Assembly: GCF_037975245.1 (NCBI RefSeq) | Contig: NC_092568.1 | Location: 36,607,001-36,671,000 of the forward strand | Direction: 5' to 3' | From: Apostichopus japonicus | Lineage: Eukaryota; Echinodermata; Holothuroidea; Aspidochirotida; Stichopodidae | Length of the DNA: 64,000 nucleotides | The notes under the pieces: model-generated | The model's database searches: none | What the model was told of the DNA's origin: nothing | What the model saw: only the letters and a program-made list of their open reading frames with translations | Made by a program: the position numbers and the translations under genes | Part shown: positions 42,301 to 54,840 of the stretch, piece after piece | How the letters are laid out: every line of letters starts with the position of its first letter | Numbering within the stretch: the first letter of the stretch is position 1

Positions 42301-43135
42301 TGAAAGACGCTGCGTAGTAAATCTGCACACTTTCCAGGAAAAACAAAACTTCATCTTTCTCACACAATCTGAGGAGAAACAAACGAAACAGTAGCCTATA
42401 CATATTTATTACAGATAAGCTGTTTGAAAAACAGACCTACGCTTTCCGACCACCACCGATCGAAAAATTGATAAATATCTTTACGGTTTGTAAATTATTA
42501 TGATGCTTACATCTTACGTTTTTAAACAATAGTTGGGTAGATAATCTCGTAACGAACACAATGACACGAGATTTGGGTTGAAGTAACAGCCTTCCAACAC
42601 CAAGTTTTCTTTTTCAAGATAAGAGTACATTTTATCTTGAATTTTAGGGGCCTAATGTTTCAGATTTTAAGAGCTGTTAAGGCTCTTTCTCATATTTTTT
42701 TTTTCATTTTTTTTTGACAGAGAAAGGATTGTGAACTTTTGATAGGTTTTCCTACACCATAAAAGATTGCTTAACTTTAAAAAAAAAAAAAGGTTGCCTA
42801 GGCTTATGTGGACATTAAAACATAACTTGTGCTCTATCGGTGGGCTATAAATGATCAAATTAATTTATTTTTAAGAGGACTATTTAATCCTAAGAATATC
42901 AAGAAATTTGCTACTGTAAAACATGTTTAGCACAAATGATCGGCGTGCTATGACATTGAATGTTTATTCAGTTCAATCATTTTTGTTTATTATTTCTTTT
43001 TATTCGAATATTAAATAAGCACTTCATTTCCTACAAAAAAACAAACCGTGATATTACTTGTCAACTTTCTCTTAACTGTTTTTCTTTTTGATTCAAATGA
43101 CTTTGTAGAAAATGTTTACATACCCGTTGCGCCAT
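18847..43135 (-). CDS. Meis: MEIS/homothorax-type TALE homeobox gene, 5' half (five coding exons; gene continues past left edge)
   Basis: The gene encodes a TALE-class homeodomain transcription factor that partners PBC proteins (Pbx/Extradenticle) and Hox proteins in the nucleus. Five minus-strand exons join in phase: 43124-43135, 41991-42238, 39036-39177, 23055-23105 and 18847-18897, giving 168 residues. Visible landmarks are MAQR at the start, DLPHYG near residue 8, KRDKDAIYG just before residue 88, then [47 protein letters not shown] and [13 protein letters not shown]. These match the N-terminal half of vertebrate MEIS proteins closely, including the two PBC-interaction helices. All donors begin GT and all acceptors end AG. 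The rest of the second interaction helix, the linker and the homeodomain were not found between 1 and 18846. The gene is therefore partial here, and it spans more than 24 kb. MEIS rather than PKNOX/PREP is favoured by the exact wording of exon 3. Family assignment is very secure; the orthology group within MEIS is not resolved. Confidence 0.96.
18898..23054 (-). other. Meis intron 4
   Basis: The intron is about 4.2 kb between two 51-nt exons, AT-rich, bounded by GTAAGT (23054 side) and CAG (18898 side). It contains T and A homopolymers, a (GA)n patch near 21765-21782 beside a G run, and a C12 run at 22270-22281. A 134-codon minus-strand frame at 22191-22595 matches nothing I recognise. No other structure is evident. 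Confidence 0.9.
23055..23105 (-). CDS. Meis: Meis coding exon 4 (51 nt, linker between PBC-interaction helices)
   Basis: The acceptor is TTTCTACACAG and the donor GTAAGT. The exon is exactly 51 nt and phase 0 on both sides. It encodes [17 protein letters not shown] (residues 135-151), aligning over its full length with the 17-residue vertebrate MEIS exon that carries the FSSN and ELDNL motifs. It differs mainly at the first residue (Ala rather than Ile) and in the KQY segment. The exon is too short for ordinary open-frame detection and was found by expected length, phase and motif. It sits alone between introns of about 15.9 and 4.2 kb. Confidence 0.93.
24930..25023 (+). mobile_element. Possible degenerate SINE/LINE 3' tail
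   Basis: The string CAAGCTCTTTGAGA, then GAAAAGTGTTATTTAAATATATAAATTATT, resembles the 3' tails of many animal SINE2/CR1-type retroposons (CTTTGAG then GCGCTATATAAAT then TTATT repeats). No 5' part such as a tRNA-like head was recognised. Confidence 0.3.
25691..25742. repeat. (TA)n microsatellite with CATA interruptions
   Basis: An alternating TA tract of about 50 bp in Meis intron 3. Confidence 0.95.
29568..29658. repeat. Mixed (CA)n/(TA)n AT-rich tract
   Basis: Starts with (AC)n and continues through irregular TATACATA and TTTATA units; a degenerate dinucleotide array. Confidence 0.85.
32880..33490. promoter_or_regulatory. GC-richer unique block in intron 3 (possible cis-regulatory element)
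   Basis: About 600 bp with richer composition than the surrounding intron. It includes ATCAATGATTATGCC near 33005 and CCATTATGG near 33029, homeodomain-type AT cores in a mixed background, plus a GAT-repeat patch near 33178-33200. The 112-codon minus-strand frame includes an Ile/Ser stretch from that repeat and is not convincing as protein. Confidence 0.25.
38468..38524. repeat. (TA)n microsatellite
   Basis: An alternating TA tract with CTA and ATCATATAGA interruptions, about 0.5 kb downstream of exon 3 in Meis intron 3. Confidence 0.95.
39036..39177 (-). CDS. Meis: Meis coding exon 3 (first PBC-interaction helix region, HM1/MEIS-A)
   Basis: The acceptor is a long T tract followed by ACAG; the donor is CAG|GTACAG. 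The length is 142 nt: one base completes the split Gly codon from exon 2, then 47 codons follow. The product is residues 88-134, from [20 protein letters not shown] to [11 protein letters not shown]. This is essentially identical to vertebrate MEIS over the whole exon, the strongest similarity in the window. The helix is known in the family to bind PBC partners and to control their nuclear localisation. The exon leaves in phase 0. Confidence 0.98.
39178..41990 (-). other. Meis intron 2
   Basis: The intron is about 2.8 kb, bounded by GTAAAG and ACAG. It carries an A15 run (plus strand, 39182-39196) that serves as the polypyrimidine tract of exon 3, a T29 run at 39272-39300, and a C15 run at 40955-40969. 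No gene is visible within it. Confidence 0.92.
39272..39300 (+). repeat. T29 homopolymer
   Basis: An uninterrupted T run about 95 bp from the exon 3 acceptor, on the intron 2 side. Its length may be subject to slippage or assembly error. Confidence 0.9.
41991..42238 (-). CDS. Meis: Meis coding exon 2 (variable N-terminal region)
   Basis: The acceptor is CTTGACAG and the donor GG|GTAAAG. The exon is 248 nt, entering in phase 0 and leaving with two bases of a Gly codon. It encodes residues 5-86. It opens YAEDLPHYG, then passes through a low-complexity stretch rich in Ala, His, Pro, Ser and Thr ([18 protein letters not shown]). It closes with the conserved [10 protein letters not shown] that abuts the first PBC-interaction helix. 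The His/Pro-rich middle is typical of this divergent region in MEIS proteins; its exact wording differs from vertebrates. The exon is noticeably GC-richer than the surrounding introns. Confidence 0.95.
42239..43123 (-). other. Meis intron 1
   Basis: The intron is 885 bp between the MAQR exon and exon 2, bounded by donor GTATGT and acceptor GACAG. It is AT-rich with A/T homopolymers near 42700 and 42780. Nothing else is seen. Confidence 0.9.
43124..43135 (-). CDS. Meis: Meis coding exon 1 (start codon, MAQR)
   Basis: On the minus strand two ATGs lie back to back (43138 and 43135), directly preceded in frame by a TAA (43139-43141). Translation cannot start further upstream in this exon. The second ATG has A at -3 and G at +4, a strong initiation context, and gives MAQR, the N-terminus of vertebrate MEIS1. 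The first has a weak context and would add one Met. The exon ends after CGG at 43124 with donor GTATGT, phase 0, and joins exon 2 to read [13 protein letters not shown]. The coding part is only 12 nt; the rest of the exon is 5' UTR of unknown length. Confidence 0.9.
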
Positions 43136-43138
43136 CAT

Positions 43139-45090
43139 TTAGAACTTCTGGTTAGTTTTGACGAATCACCCTCCAAAAATTAATAATTGCAGCAGCTGAA
43201 GTTGAGCACTGGTTTCACCTGGATAAAACTCCACGTGATACTGGGTTTTGCATAAAAATTGGTCTTTCTTGGTAAATCATTCCTTTGTGAAGTAATCGCG
43301 TCCTAAATTGGTTACGTTCCGATCCGAATAAAGTTCCCGGGAAACTTTGAAAAAGCCGACCCGATAGAATTGGAGGCTTTAGTCAGAATATCCAGTTCCT
43401 GAAAATTAGTTCTCAGTTCCAAAAACCAATAAAAGTAAGAAAAATCCTCAAAGTCGAAGTTGTTCACAAAATCGGTCGAGTTCAAAATTACTATCGACTT
43501 GTCGCCTTAATCATTTACCATTTCCTGGATGATTCGGCTTGTCACTTCACGAGTAGCTAAATCTGTCTTGAGAAGAAGACACATGTGTTTGTATGTTGTG
43601 TGCCGCAAAGTTAGTCTAGCTTTTGACAATCTGACAACACTCGCTGTCGAAAAGTCACTGGCCGCTGTGGTAAGCTTCGTGGTAGTAAGGGCTACCAAGT
43701 TCAAGGAGTCAGTCTGTGTGTACACACGTACCATTCAGCACAATACTGGTTATCCTGACATCGGTTAATACTAAACAGGTAGTAACGTAGGCTGGAATTA
43801 CAACGTATTCAGCACGAAAATGAAATCTTTAACCGTTCCAGTATTCAGCTCCAGCAGAAAATTACAACGGACTTTGGGACCTTGCCACAGTAAAGTTGAC
43901 CGCCGTTGACGGTACGGAAAGATTCTATTTCACGCTGCAAGCGCACATATCATATGTGAGGAGGCATGTACAATGGACCCATCAATCATATACGAGTTAC
44001 TTAGCAACGAACTGTTCAAAGATGGGGGTGGGGCTTAACCGAAGAGCAGTTTATCGGCATAACCCAATTGCTGTGAAACAAGGAAATTACGAATGTTACA
44101 TTAACCTCAAAAGTTTACATTGAAATTTAAACATTGGGAAGGACCTTTCTGTACTTCACTAACTTCATTGGCTCCGTTGAGAGTTATGGGTCTTATCAAT
44201 ATTGGTGAAGAAATATTGGCAGTTGTAAAGTGTCATAAAAAATGTTCCGAAAAGTTTGTAAATAATAACTTCACCGTCGTAACTTTACATTGTCAACTCG
44301 TTGAATGTAATTATAGGTAGGCGGGGCTTATCGCTGTGATAATCACCTTTATAGTATCAGTAAACACTGGCGCTTATGGAACAGCTCTCTGTGTTGAATA
44401 GAACAAATTTAATGAGGCAAAAAAAAACCATCAAGTATACAATTTTAAGGTGAAATTTAACTGTAAGAGCAAAGGAAATGCATGTATGTTCATTCAGATC
44501 TCCTTTAGTCATTAGTTCACTTGATCAACGAAGCCTGCTCTTTCAGCTTGAATGAAAATCCAACCAATTTATTCACACTGTTATAACCAGATATTATCAA
44601 AGGAATTTTCAGACTAAAAACCTGCAGTCTGCTGTATATGTAAGTTCGATGTGGCGATCTTAATCAGTATTAATTTGTTCGTTTTATTAATTCAAGTCCA
44701 TTGAGCACTAAGTCTCCCTTAATACTGCTTTTTATTAAACCAGGGCGAAGGGTATTTAAGGGTTTGGTTGGAATCGGCTAGAATACGCTATTGTGCAGTT
44801 TTTCACAAATCGTTTACTCATTAATAAGACCTTCGATGCAACACGATTGCAAAACGATTTTCACTCTGAAAACTCAGTGAAGACCTCTAATACATCAATG
44901 ACGATTGGTAAATAGAAGAGCTGTTTTTTTTTTCTTTCTTTTATGCTTCTATTTCAGTACATGATATCATACTATAGGCTATGTTAAAAGCAATTGGAGC
45001 ATTGAAGAAAATAACTGTTCAATTATTTACAAGTACAGTAGCCTATATCTTTTATCAGCTTTTCAAGTACTTTGTTTATATTTATATTAA
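43139..45090 (-). promoter_or_regulatory. Presumed Meis 5' UTR and proximal promoter region
   Basis: This stretch lies immediately upstream of the MEIS start codon on the minus strand and is largely free of simple repeats, unlike the flanking DNA. No convincing TATA box lies close to the start. An isolated CTATAAAG-like sequence on the minus strand near 44345-44352 and a GC-box-like GGCGGGGC near 44321-44328 (plus strand) are weak candidates. The transcription start cannot be located by eye, and an additional non-coding first exon further upstream is possible. The call rests on position only. Confidence 0.4.
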
Positions 45091-45093
45091 TTT

Positions 45094-45141
45094 AGGGGTG
45101 GGGTGGGGTGGGAGTGGGGTGGGGTGGGGTGGGGTGGGGTT
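45094..45141 (+). repeat. (GGGGT)n microsatellite, G-quadruplex-prone
   Basis: About nine G4 runs separated by single T, with one interruption (GGGAGT), form an uninterrupted G-rich strand of nearly 50 bases. It lies about 2 kb upstream of the MEIS start codon. The run pattern meets the usual sequence rule for intramolecular G-quadruplexes; folding is inferred, not shown. Confidence 0.9.
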
Positions 45142-47349
45142 AAGAGACATCGGGGGTTTCGTGACAGCTTTCGTTTAACATTTTCAGCAAACTTACACCG
45201 GTGAAGTCGATTTCAAAGCAATTGATCATTCTTCCAACAACGATATTACCACCCCTCCCCTCCCCCTCCCCAACGATATCCGTTGACTGGCAGGAATATC
45301 AAACATGCATTGTTGCAAGTGAAGCCGAACTCACCATCATACGGTAGACTTAATACTGGTCTATTGACAAAAAAATCATCACTTTACTTCGCTTGAATTG
45401 CCAAGTACCTTTCACTGGGATTATAATAGTAATCAAACCGCCCCTGAACGAAACTCATGTTAGTGACTTGGTGAGCTTAGTATGACGTCACTCCCCAAAT
45501 GGAACCATTCCTCTAACAATATTATCCGGCAACCATATGAGAAGAATCACTGTGATATGTTATCATGTGTACATAGCTATAGTTGTCTCCATTTACTTTG
45601 GACGCGACACCACCACACTACATCATCACTCATCTAGTCTACGTCTATACACGGAGTCGAAATGGTGTTTGTGTAGCACGCCCTCAAATTAATACGTCAT
45701 TCGCGTATCAGGTATCCAACGAACACGGATTCAATCACATATGACATCCGTCTCTCTGCCACTCGCTAGGCCTCTACCCCTATCCTTATTCAAAAAATAG
45801 ATAAATTAACATGATTTTAACATTTTTATATTTGTGGAATTTTACTGACAATCATTCATTCTATTTTTCTTTGTTTACTATAAATATGGTTATATATATT
45901 ATTCAATATTAGATAAGTATAAATATAGAAGTCTGTATTTTTGTATTTATCTTTTTTAAATTGTATGCCAAACTTATGCACGACATTTCGTTTCTGATTT
46001 GATTCATGAAAGTATAGGTTTGCAGGCTTCCCACTGCACGTTGGTATCGATGGCAAATTTGGTAAAATATTCCGTATATACGAAATCCTGGAAGAATCCC
46101 CTTTCCCTCTCCTTAGAGATCAACTTCAAAGGTTTTGACAAATAAGAAATAAAGCATTGCAATCAATTATTGGAATTTCGATATCTGCATAAATTTGCCA
46201 ATGACGTGATCTATGTATAACCCCGATGTTCAAACTATTTTGTGACCCCAATTGTCACCTTGGCCATCTTGGCCCTCCAGTGGCAAATGTTGTGGCCTGG
46301 AAAGGAGGATGAAGTTCCCCGCTCCCATCCTCACATTTGAGAAAGTTTTATGTGTTTAATCTGGCTGGTGTGCAAATGGTGTGTTATTTTTCAACTCTTT
46401 AATTAATTCATGTTCATTATTTTCCACTTTTGATTTATAAATATCGGCAGTTTCTGTGCTCTGTAAAATTTTTGGCGACCAAAAAAATGCTCGCGAGCGC
46501 CAACCCCGCCCTCCCCCACCCCTCCCCACCCCAGTTTGAATACACTAAACGTATAGGAGTAGTCAAGTGTTCGAAGTCACATGGTCATCTCAGTAACGTT
46601 GGGAATTCAATTCTCAGTACTGTGGGGAATTCAATTATGTGTGATTATTCCATGCGTTGGTTAGAACTGTATAAACAAAATGTACAATTCAACACATGCA
46701 ACAGTTTATTTTAACACCCCACCCCCACCCCCACACCTCCGCACCGTCTTAAAATAACCTGATGTATATGACATTGTCGCAGGGATGTTGTTTGATCTAC
46801 TATAAGGATGTGTGATGATATACGGATGCTTCAAGGATTACACGTGAGGGCGCCGACGTTCTTTGTTTCATCATGCTATACCTTTAATTCAAATTGGGTC
46901 ATTTGGAAATTCATGTTTGCGACAATAACATAACATTCATTTTGAGACGGTTCTCAAAATATTCCGTATTGGGTTAAAACTCTCGCTAGTTATAGGAGCA
47001 ACCAAGTGGTTTAAACCACTTAACAGTGAGATATCTTATAGTTGGAATGCGTATAACACCCTGATACCACGGTATGTATCGGCACATGAACTGACACCCA
47101 AAATATTCTAAAAAAAAACCTTTTCAAATGATTGCCCGTCCCCCCACCCCCCCCCACACCTACAGGCGGCAATAAAGCACTATACCGAACAATGGTACCG
47201 TATCGGTTAACATTCCGTCCCTTTTCACCCCCTCTTCCATCACAAACCTCTGCCAGTATGCCTGCCATCTAAATGGCGAAAACTAGAATTATGACATCCT
47301 TAACTTGACTAGTATATCGATTCTGCGTTGCTTCTAACATACATCCATG
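45142..47349. other. Upstream intergenic DNA, no gene seen
   Basis: AT-rich DNA with pyrimidine-rich patches (for example near 45253-45272 and 46503-46533). Open frames are short and unrecognised. Confidence 0.6.
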
Positions 47350-47910
47350 TATACTATAATATATCATCGCCAAGTATGGGGGATCCCCTATCAAAGCTTT
47401 TTCTCTAAGTATGCTATATGATGGACAAGTGGGGATCACCTATCAAAGGTTTTACTCCAAGTATGCTCAATGATGGCCAAGTGGGGAATTCCCTATCAAA
47501 GTTTTTTTTTCTCCAAGTATGCTAAATGATAGCCAAGTGCATGGGGGATCCCATATCAAAGGTTTGTCTCCAATTATGCTAAATGATGGCCAAGTGGGGA
47601 ATCCCCCATCAAAGGTTTGTCTCGAAGTATGCTTAATGATGGCCAAGTGGGGATCCCCCATCAAAGGTTTTTCTCCAAGTATGCTAAATGGTGGCCAAGT
47701 GGGGATCCCCTATCAAAGGTTTTTTCTCCAAGTATGCTAAATGATGGCCAAGTGGGGAATCCCCCATCAAAGGTTTGTCTACAAGTATGCTAAATGATGG
47801 CCAAGTGGCTGATCCCCTATCAAAGGTTTTTCTCCAAGTATGCTAAATGATGGCCAAGTGCATGGGGGATCCCCTATCAAAGGTTTGTCTCGAAGTATGC
47901 TAAATGATGC
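47350..47910 (+). repeat. Minisatellite, about ten units of 51-57 bp
   Basis: Tandem units run AAGTATGCTAAATGATGG, then CCAAGTGGGGATCCCC, then a TATCAAAGG-type core followed by a T-rich spacer ending TCTCC or TCTCG. About ten full units plus partial ends are visible. Two units (near 47519-47575 and 47837-47893) carry an extra CATGGG before GGATCCC, with five of the shorter units between them. Many units contain the palindrome GGGGATCCCC. Open frames on both strands inside the array are by-products of the repeat. The array lies 4.2-4.8 kb upstream of the MEIS start codon. Confidence 0.95.
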
Positions 47911-48369
47911 ACGGATTTGCTTTGTTTCGTTTACTTTGAATTATTTGATTTTGTGTTTGCTATTTCCCCCCTAAAGTAATCGACTTTCTATCAGGTTTGA
48001 GCATCCATTGCTATGTGACGTCACATGATGTAACCAAGGAGATGTTAGGAATGTAAGACATTGGCAATGTTTGCAGTGGATCACGCGTTGTAAACAACAT
48101 AATATGTTTCGATGTTGTTAGTTAATTGAAGCGTAACAGATCAGAGCTCAGCACAGAGCTCAGCTCGGTGTTATTTCTTATTACCGTAATAACACACGCT
48201 ACAAAATGAAAATTTGTACTATACACAAATGTAGTTAGAATGATTGAAATGCTAGCATCATTTTTTCATCCAAGCACTCTAAGCCACACCCCTTCCCTTG
48301 TCCTTGGGTATACTACAGGATCCCAGTTTGAAGTACGTAATGGATGATCAGACCACATTCAATAAACCA
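47911..48369. other. Unique DNA between minisatellite and C-rich block
   Basis: AT-rich unique sequence. Nothing recognisable beyond a short GTGACGTCACATGATG stretch near 48016 that contains a palindromic TGACGTCA (CRE consensus) core. Confidence 0.5.
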
Positions 48370-48660
48370 ATGCACCCTCATCGTTTCTTCATCCAGCCCT
48401 CACCCTATACCCTCACCCTCGCATATCTTTCGGGCCCTTCATTCTCCCTACACCCTCCCCTAATCCTCGCTGCATCCTATCTTCACCCTCCATTCCCCTC
48501 ATCTTCACCCTCACCTCATACTCGCCGCACCCAAGTTCACCCTCGTCTCTTCCTTCACCCACACCCACACCCACACCCACACCCCACCTCATCCTATACA
48601 CCTCTTTCATACACTCACCCTACCTTAACCATAACCATACCCTGACCCTCACTTTGACAA
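48370..48660 (+). repeat. Degenerate CCCTCA/CCCACA-rich satellite-like block
   Basis: The plus strand is dominated by irregular CACCCTCA, ACCCTC and CCCACA units (an uninterrupted ACCCAC run near 48557-48585), ending in ACCTTAACCATAACCATACCC. It resembles degenerate telomere-like or variant C-strand repeats but has no clean (CCCTAA)n. The 115-codon open frame across it is a product of the repeat. Confidence 0.8.
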
Positions 48661-48685
48661 TACTCTTACTTAACATATACTTTAC

Positions 48686-51116
<2,431 letters not shown>

Positions 51117-51242
51117 CAGGAGAGGGAAAGGTAAAGGGGAAGGGGAATGGGAAAGGGGAAAAGGGGAAGGGGAAGGGGAAAGGGGAAGGGAAGGGGGTAG
51201 GGGGAAGGAAGGGAGGGGAGGAGGAAGGGGGAAGGGGAAATA
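51117..51242 (+). repeat. (GGGGAA)n purine tract
   Basis: About 125 bp of almost pure purine on the plus strand, in GGGGAA, GGGAAA and GGAAGG units. The minus-strand open frames (Pro/Phe/Ser-rich) over it are repeat by-products. The strand asymmetry favours triplex or G-quadruplex structures. Confidence 0.93.
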
Positions 51243-53760
51243 GTAAGCCACACATTATTGCTGCCTTATTCGGAAAATCATGCTGTATCTTCTAAACATC
51301 CCGAAATCTTACAAATTTCAACATTAACACGACTAAAATCGATTTTATAAAAAATAAAAAAACGATACATTTTTAAATGGAATAAATGGAATAAAAAAAA
51401 AAGACCAAATCACAAAGAATGAGTATTCTATATAAGTTTCATAATTTAATTTATGTAGCAATTAGAAATATGATACCACAATGGTGATGTTAATAATTCA
51501 AATGATGTAGTCTTTGACGCTGCTTTATTCCCAGTTAAGTCACGTCTCTTAAAATGGTTTATTTTAAACTAAAATTCATGGATTTTTCAATAAAATAATT
51601 ATCATTTTGGGAAGACGAGAGAAGTACCGTAAGTGACGGACACACACTTCTTCCCAGGGATCATGAAATCTTACCAAATGTATTCAAACTAATGATTGTA
51701 ATTATAGGGACGTTTTTTATTTTTTTTTATCCCATTCCAAACGGAATAAAGAGATATAAAGGGGAACAATAAACTCTGTGACAAACACACGCATACAATT
51801 ACTAACGCGTGCATCTCTCACTATTTCTTTCCCGTTATTTCACCTAAGGGAGCTACTGAATCTTGTTAGTAATAGCGGCAAATGATGTAATAAAACATTA
51901 TTAACTTTCATTGAAATATTTGGCTAATTCGGTCTTTTCCATGATAATTACAGAAGTATCATTTTTGGTAATGTTTTATAAGTTCATTCAAAACAAGGCC
52001 CTTTTCATTGACGTTTGTACTATAGTGTAATCTCAATAGAGAGATCATGCATGAGACGATGTAACAATTCAACGTTAAACTATAGCTCTTATAGGCTCAA
52101 ATGTATTTCTTTCTTCTTTCAAAGAGTAGCTCTTATAGTTACATCCACCCCATGTGACCTACATTACAAATACTGAATGTTTAAGGTACGATATTTTGGC
52201 GAGAAAATCAACGAATAATAAATTATTTCTTTTCATCTCCTCATGATTTAGATGGGTTTTTTTAGGGGGGGGGGGTGCATAGATTTAACGATTTAATAGG
52301 CAACCTCAATAACAATATAGGGTTTATATGCGCTGATCGGACTTCCCAGTAAAGCGCGGTCAATCCGAGAGCGCATGCGTACTTGCATTAACCAATCCGC
52401 TGCTTCTTCTAACATCGAAAAAATAGGTCTTGTATAATATAAAATGTAAAGAATAATGAAAAATGAACATTATTACAAAGATCCATATAGGCCTATTGCA
52501 AATCTCAAAATGGAGATATTCCGACCATAACAAATGTATTTTCTTAATTTTGTAAATGGAAAATGCTTTCTAATTTATACGTAAATCTCAATCTATAACT
52601 GATATCTTCTTCTTCCCTTCCCTTTGTTTTTATTTGATAAAATGATCAATCTTATTATGATGATAATCTAACAAGACTTAACCGGGTCACGTCTCTACAG
52701 AAATAAACTTATGTTTACAATTTTCACATTTTTTAAATGTCTGGTTTGCTTATATAATGGCTTAGCGAAGTAGCGAAATAGTATCGACAAATTGATCAAA
52801 CTCCACTCAAAAGAGCTTCATTTAAATACCTATTGTGTCTCTGCAATGTAACAAACTATATACATTTACATGTGGTAAACGGTACTTCAGTCTTTGCTAG
52901 AATGTTTAACATTACAGATTCGCTTCTTTTGTTCTTTTGTTGCATGTCCATTGCTTTATATCTTTGTTTTTGTTAATTTACAGAACTCCAAGATATTAGA
53001 CCCATCAAATTCAAAATTTACTTCACAAAAACACAAAAATAGAGTAGAGGTTTCGATCTTTCCTAACATTTATCCTTTCGTTTATATTTTCTTCTTCTTT
53101 TCCCGTTTTTTTATTGGGACTGAGTTAATGTTAATCAATTTTCTTCATTGATCTGAAAAGCAGCAATCACATGTCATTGAAACCTCTCATTATTAGACGT
53201 TGTGCTTACAACCCACGATCTACAGTCAATTAGCCCAGAATATTGAATGAATCTGTTGAGCGTGTTATTCATTGATACATTTCCTTATTTAAAGATTACC
53301 GATCTAAAGTGTGTATTATGTTACATCGTTCTAAGTATTTCATTGGCGTTTTCTTTTTTAAATTTTTTATTTCCATCTGTGTACACATACACATAGGAAG
53401 ATTAAGCATTGTGCTTCTTTTATAGACTATATACAGGCCTAATGACGTATTATATAGACCTACTTAATGGGTATATAGACGATATTGGCTAGCATGGAGC
53501 ATTACTGGTTAAAATTTTAATACCAACCGATAACGGAAGGTGTATGTGCATATACTGCACTGCACTGCATGAATAGGGTCAATAAATGTAATGCATAATT
53601 TGCAGTAATCACTTTATAATAGTTTGGTGCTAATGATTAATATCACTTAAATTGCCGCCATATCGGTAATAAGAAATCTACAATGTTCATTCATCTGCAA
53701 TTATATACATATAAATAAATAAATATATATAAATATGTACATATAAAGCGGGAGGTCGGG
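51243..53760. other. Upstream intergenic DNA, no gene seen
   Basis: AT-rich unique sequence with A/T and G homopolymers (for example a G run at 52266-52275). Short open frames are unrecognised. Confidence 0.6.
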
Positions 53761-53766
53761 GTATAT

Positions 53767-53846
<80 letters not shown>

Positions 53847-53872
53847 GATAGATATATATGTAGATATATATA
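53761..53872. repeat. (TA)n microsatellite with AAATA and GATA interruptions
   Basis: An alternating TA array of about 110 bp. The Tyr/Ile frame across it is a by-product. Confidence 0.95.
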
Positions 53873-54025
53873 GTTATTCAATGTATTAATGTACAACTGT
53901 TACACATATTGAGATAATAGGATATGACAGATTCAAACCCAAATCAACGGACATGTACAAAATAAGCAATTTCCATCCACTATACATTGACAATAGTTTC
54001 CAAAATGCATAAACAAAGCAGTCCT

Positions 54026-54109
54026 TATATATATATATGTGTGTGTGTATATATATATATTTATATATATATATAGCGTGTAGATATATATATATATATA
54101 TATATATTA
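54026..54109. repeat. (TA)n/(TG)n compound microsatellite
   Basis: TA tracts flank a short (TG)5 and a GCGTGTAGA interruption. Confidence 0.93.
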
Positions 54110-54840
54110 TGTTATTTTGCTTGGTTGAGTTGTTAATTTTAGCGCTGGTTTTCCACCCTGGTCTGACAAAGATTGATGGAAATAGTGACGTGTGGTCTCC
54201 AACTACGAATTGCTGTCAATTAAATCTCTTTCAAAATATCCCTTGTTGAATTAGTACACCACGTGGCAGGAAGCTATATAGAGCTACAAACCTATCAGCG
54301 TAAAACTGGTGCGTGCTTAACGTAAAAGATACAACGTTATGCACGGATTTCAGCCATCGGGTTGGTTTTAAGTCAATTTCGAATTTTGCTTGGGATATAC
54401 TATACCCCATAGCAGAGTGAAAAAGAGTGAGATTTATAATGAAAAATATATAGAAAACAAAGAAAGAACGAGGAAAGTGGTATATTCACCAACAGGAACT
54501 TTTTGCCGCAAAAAGTAACAATTCGCCGGAAGTGAGCCTCAGCAGTTTGAAGACAACAGCTATCTTAGACCAGATATAGGTCTAAACTAGGCTAGGCTAG
54601 GTAACTCTATTATGAATGCGTGGTAGGTCTATGTTACATGCTGATGAAAAGAAACGGACTCTCACATGAGTTGTGAGATATTAACTACGAATATTTTGCT
54701 TAAAAAAACAAAAGAAGAACAAATGTTTCATTATTGAATTATTTAATAGTTGCTAATTGGAAATATAAGATTGAAGTCTATAATCGATTAGATTGAACTT
54801 TCAATCCATGAAAACCAAGGCTTGAGATTGTTAAGTATTT

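Noticed and set aside
44345-44352. TATA-like CTATAAAG on the minus strand
   Set aside because: It is 1.2 kb from the start codon with no supporting start-site evidence. It is mentioned only as a weak candidate in the promoter region.
47467-47740. 65- and 73-codon frames with repeating peptide on opposite strands
   Set aside because: They are by-products of the minisatellite, open on both strands because of the unit length and composition.
47350-47910. Regularly spaced repeats that could suggest a CRISPR array
   Set aside because: Units are contiguous with no unique spacers, and the DNA is animal nuclear sequence; it is a minisatellite.
48298-48645. 115-codon plus-strand frame rich in Pro, His and Ser
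   Set aside because: It is produced by the CCCTCA/CCCACA repeat block and has no domain or codon signal.
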